A stretch of 64,000 bases of DNA from Bacillus benzoevorans. GTDB lineage: Bacteria; Bacillota; Bacilli; Bacillales; Cytobacillaceae. This document shows, piece by piece, positions 63,085-64,000 of the stretch; within the stretch, counting starts at the first letter, position 1, and the number at the start of each line of letters is the position of its first letter. Under the pieces are notes generated by a model, which saw only the letters and a program-made list of their open reading frames with translations, did no database searches and was not told the origin of the DNA. Position numbers and translations under genes: made by a program. The DNA is taken from positions 248,001 to 312,000 of the forward strand of contig NZ_JACHGK010000001.1 in NCBI RefSeq assembly GCF_014207535.1. Direction: 5' to 3'.

Positions 63085-63561
63085 TCATTCATGATCCTTT
63101 TCATGGATTCCTTCCGGGAACCAAATAAGCGGATTTTCCCCTAAATCACGATCTAATTCATAGCTGACTGGATTAAAGCCCATCCTTTTCCAGAATTCTC
63201 TCGAGTTGATCCGTGGATTGGTCTTGATCGGCATGCCTTTTTGCTTAGCAAATTCAACAAGTGCCATACCATATCCTTTGCCTTGGTAATCTGGCAGGAC
63301 TTCTAATTTCCATATTTCTAAATAGTCTACTGTGGGTTCAAAATATCGATTATATTGACCGGAAATTTGATACATACTCATTCGGGCGACAAGCTTATCA
63401 CCGAAATAGATACCAAAGAATGGTGAATCGCTGTCATTTTCAATCATATTTGCCTCGAGATCTTCGGACATAGACAGTTCCTGAATTCCATATTCTTTAA
63501 ACTTCTTAAATTCTTCAAGGGTCTTGTAGTTTACCTTTAATTTCTCAACAACAACTGTCAT
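63085..63561 (-). CDS. ylbP: GNAT acetyltransferase YlbP
   Basis: A 158-residue GNAT-fold protein: the acetyl-CoA loop is in EVLPDYQGKGYGMALVEFAK (V-x-x-x-Y/Q-G-x-G-Y/x), then FWKRMGFNPVSYELDRDLGENPLIWFP, typical of YlbP. The substrate is unknown. Minus strand, divergent from panE; GGGGGAATTTG precedes the ATG. Confidence 0.88.
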   Translation of the reverse strand: MTVVVEKLKVNYKTLEEFKKFKEYGIQELSMSEDLEANMIENDSDSPFFGIYFGDKLVARMSMYQISGQYNRYFEPTVDYLEIWKLEVLPDYQGKGYGMALVEFAKQKGMPIKTNPRINSREFWKRMGFNPVSYELDRDLGENPLIWFPEGIHEKDHE

Positions 63562-63734
63562 TCAAATTCCCCCTTTTTGCTTCCTGTTTCGGAAAACTGC
63601 ATGCGTATAAACCATCTTTTTAATAAAATGCAAAATATTAAGATTCTTCACACTATAATTATAACATTTAAATAAAGAAAAGTGATAGCAACGAAGAAAA
63701 CGGTTACATTTTTATTTGTTGACCTACTGATAAA

Positions 63735-63763
63735 TTTAACTTTCAGAAGTTTCACCTTATAAT
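63735..63763 (+). promoter_or_regulatory. Candidate sigma-A promoter for panE
   Basis: TTTAAC (63735–63740), 17-base spacer, perfect TATAAT (63758–63763), 52 bases before the panE start. Confidence 0.55.
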
Positions 63764-63815
63764 AGTAAATGTAACTTATTAATGAGACGATCATTAGGCC
63801 AAGAAAAGGGTGTGA

Positions 63816-64000
63816 ATGTACATAATGAAAATTGGAATTATTGGCGGGGGTTCTATCGGTCTGTTATTTGCTTGTTATTTAAGCCGAAAGCAGCCTGTCT
63901 GTTTATATGTCCGGACAAATGAACAAAAGAAACTGCTTCAGGAAAAGGGGCTGATTTTCGTTCGGGAGACGGAAGAACAGACAAATTGGATTGAAGTTAA
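63816..64000 (+). CDS. panE: 2-dehydropantoate 2-reductase, N-terminal part cut by window edge
   Basis: Reads MYIMKIGIIGGGSIGLLFAC and continues open to the window edge. The GxGxxG-type NADPH motif GGGSIG at the N-terminus and the position after ylbP (ylbQ = panE in B. subtilis) support ketopantoate reductase of pantothenate synthesis. ATG 63816 is five bases after AAGGG; ATG 63825 is the alternative. About 60 residues are visible. coaD, a later step towards CoA, is in the same window. Confidence 0.82.
   Translation, partial: MYIMKIGIIGGGSIGLLFACYLSRKQPVCLYVRTNEQKKLLQEKGLIFVRETEEQTNWIEV

Noticed and set aside
1..64000. Mobile element, prophage, CRISPR or defence island
   Set aside because: No transposase, integrase, repeat array, tRNA attachment site or compositional break was seen; gene order is that of the conserved Bacillus chromosome.

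Overview
The window is core chromosome of a low-GC, endospore-forming Bacillaceae. Almost every gene has a recognisable Bacillus subtilis counterpart, in the order ykyB–ykuE–ykuI–ykuJ–ykuL(darB)–ccpC–ykuQR(dapH/dapL)–ktrC–rnjA–rpoY–def–pdhABCD–slp–SR1–speA–yktAB–suhB–ylaF–typA–ylaHI–ylaL–ylaJ–ylaK–ylaN–ftsW–pycA–ctaABCDEFG–ctaM–ylbA to ylbQ(panE). The ppx/ppk1 pair, an E2 with two lipoyl domains and several unplaced small genes show that it is a relative of B. subtilis and not that species. Genus cannot be fixed from the sequence. I see no rRNA, tRNA, IS element, prophage or CRISPR array.

Region 1 (1–16.9 kb): partial ykyB; polyphosphate genes ppx and ppk1; a Tat-exported phosphoesterase (ykuE); the c-di-GMP-binding protein YkuI; ykuJ; the c-di-AMP sensor darB; a 14-TM drug exporter; a LysM–CAP secreted protein; ccpC, the citrate-responsive regulator of TCA genes; dapH/dapL for lysine and peptidoglycan DAP; the K+ gating subunit ktrC; then on the minus strand rpoY–rnjA (RNA polymerase epsilon and RNase J1), a 23-codon candidate gene and peptide deformylase.

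Region 2 (16.9–36 kb): the pyruvate dehydrogenase operon pdhABCD behind a long leader; slp; a DUF3055 gene; a homologue of the dual-function RNA SR1 with its peptide SR1P, a CcpN-like site and a cre-like site; speA; yktA/yktB; suhB; typA; the ylaF/H/I/J/K/L/N genes and two genes I cannot name.

Region 3 (36–50 kb): ftsW, pycA, and the full caa3 cytochrome oxidase set: heme A/O synthases ctaA and ctaB facing away from each other across a region with ResD-like sites, structural genes ctaCDEF, and assembly factors ctaG and ctaM. A perfect 20-bp inverted repeat lies just before ctaC.

Region 4 (50–64 kb): the ylb cluster, covering CAP protein ylbC, spore-associated ylbD/ylbE, ricF(ylbF), ylbG, rsmD, coaD, ylbJ, ylbK, the DdcP-type protease ylbL, tmcAL, ylbN–rpmF, an enoyl-CoA hydratase-like gene, gerR(ylbO), the acetyltransferase ylbP, and the start of panE.

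Functional threads: central carbon flow around pyruvate (pdh, pycA, ccpC, SR1), aerobic respiration (cta), c-di-AMP/K+ signalling (darB, ktrC, and pycA as a known DarB partner), RNA turnover (rnjA, ricF, ylaK) and sporulation (ylaJ, ylbD, ylbJ, gerR). I found no obvious new multigene system. The most interesting items are small ORFs and regulatory repeats between the conserved genes. All functions are by recognition of family features and remembered homologues; no database search was run.
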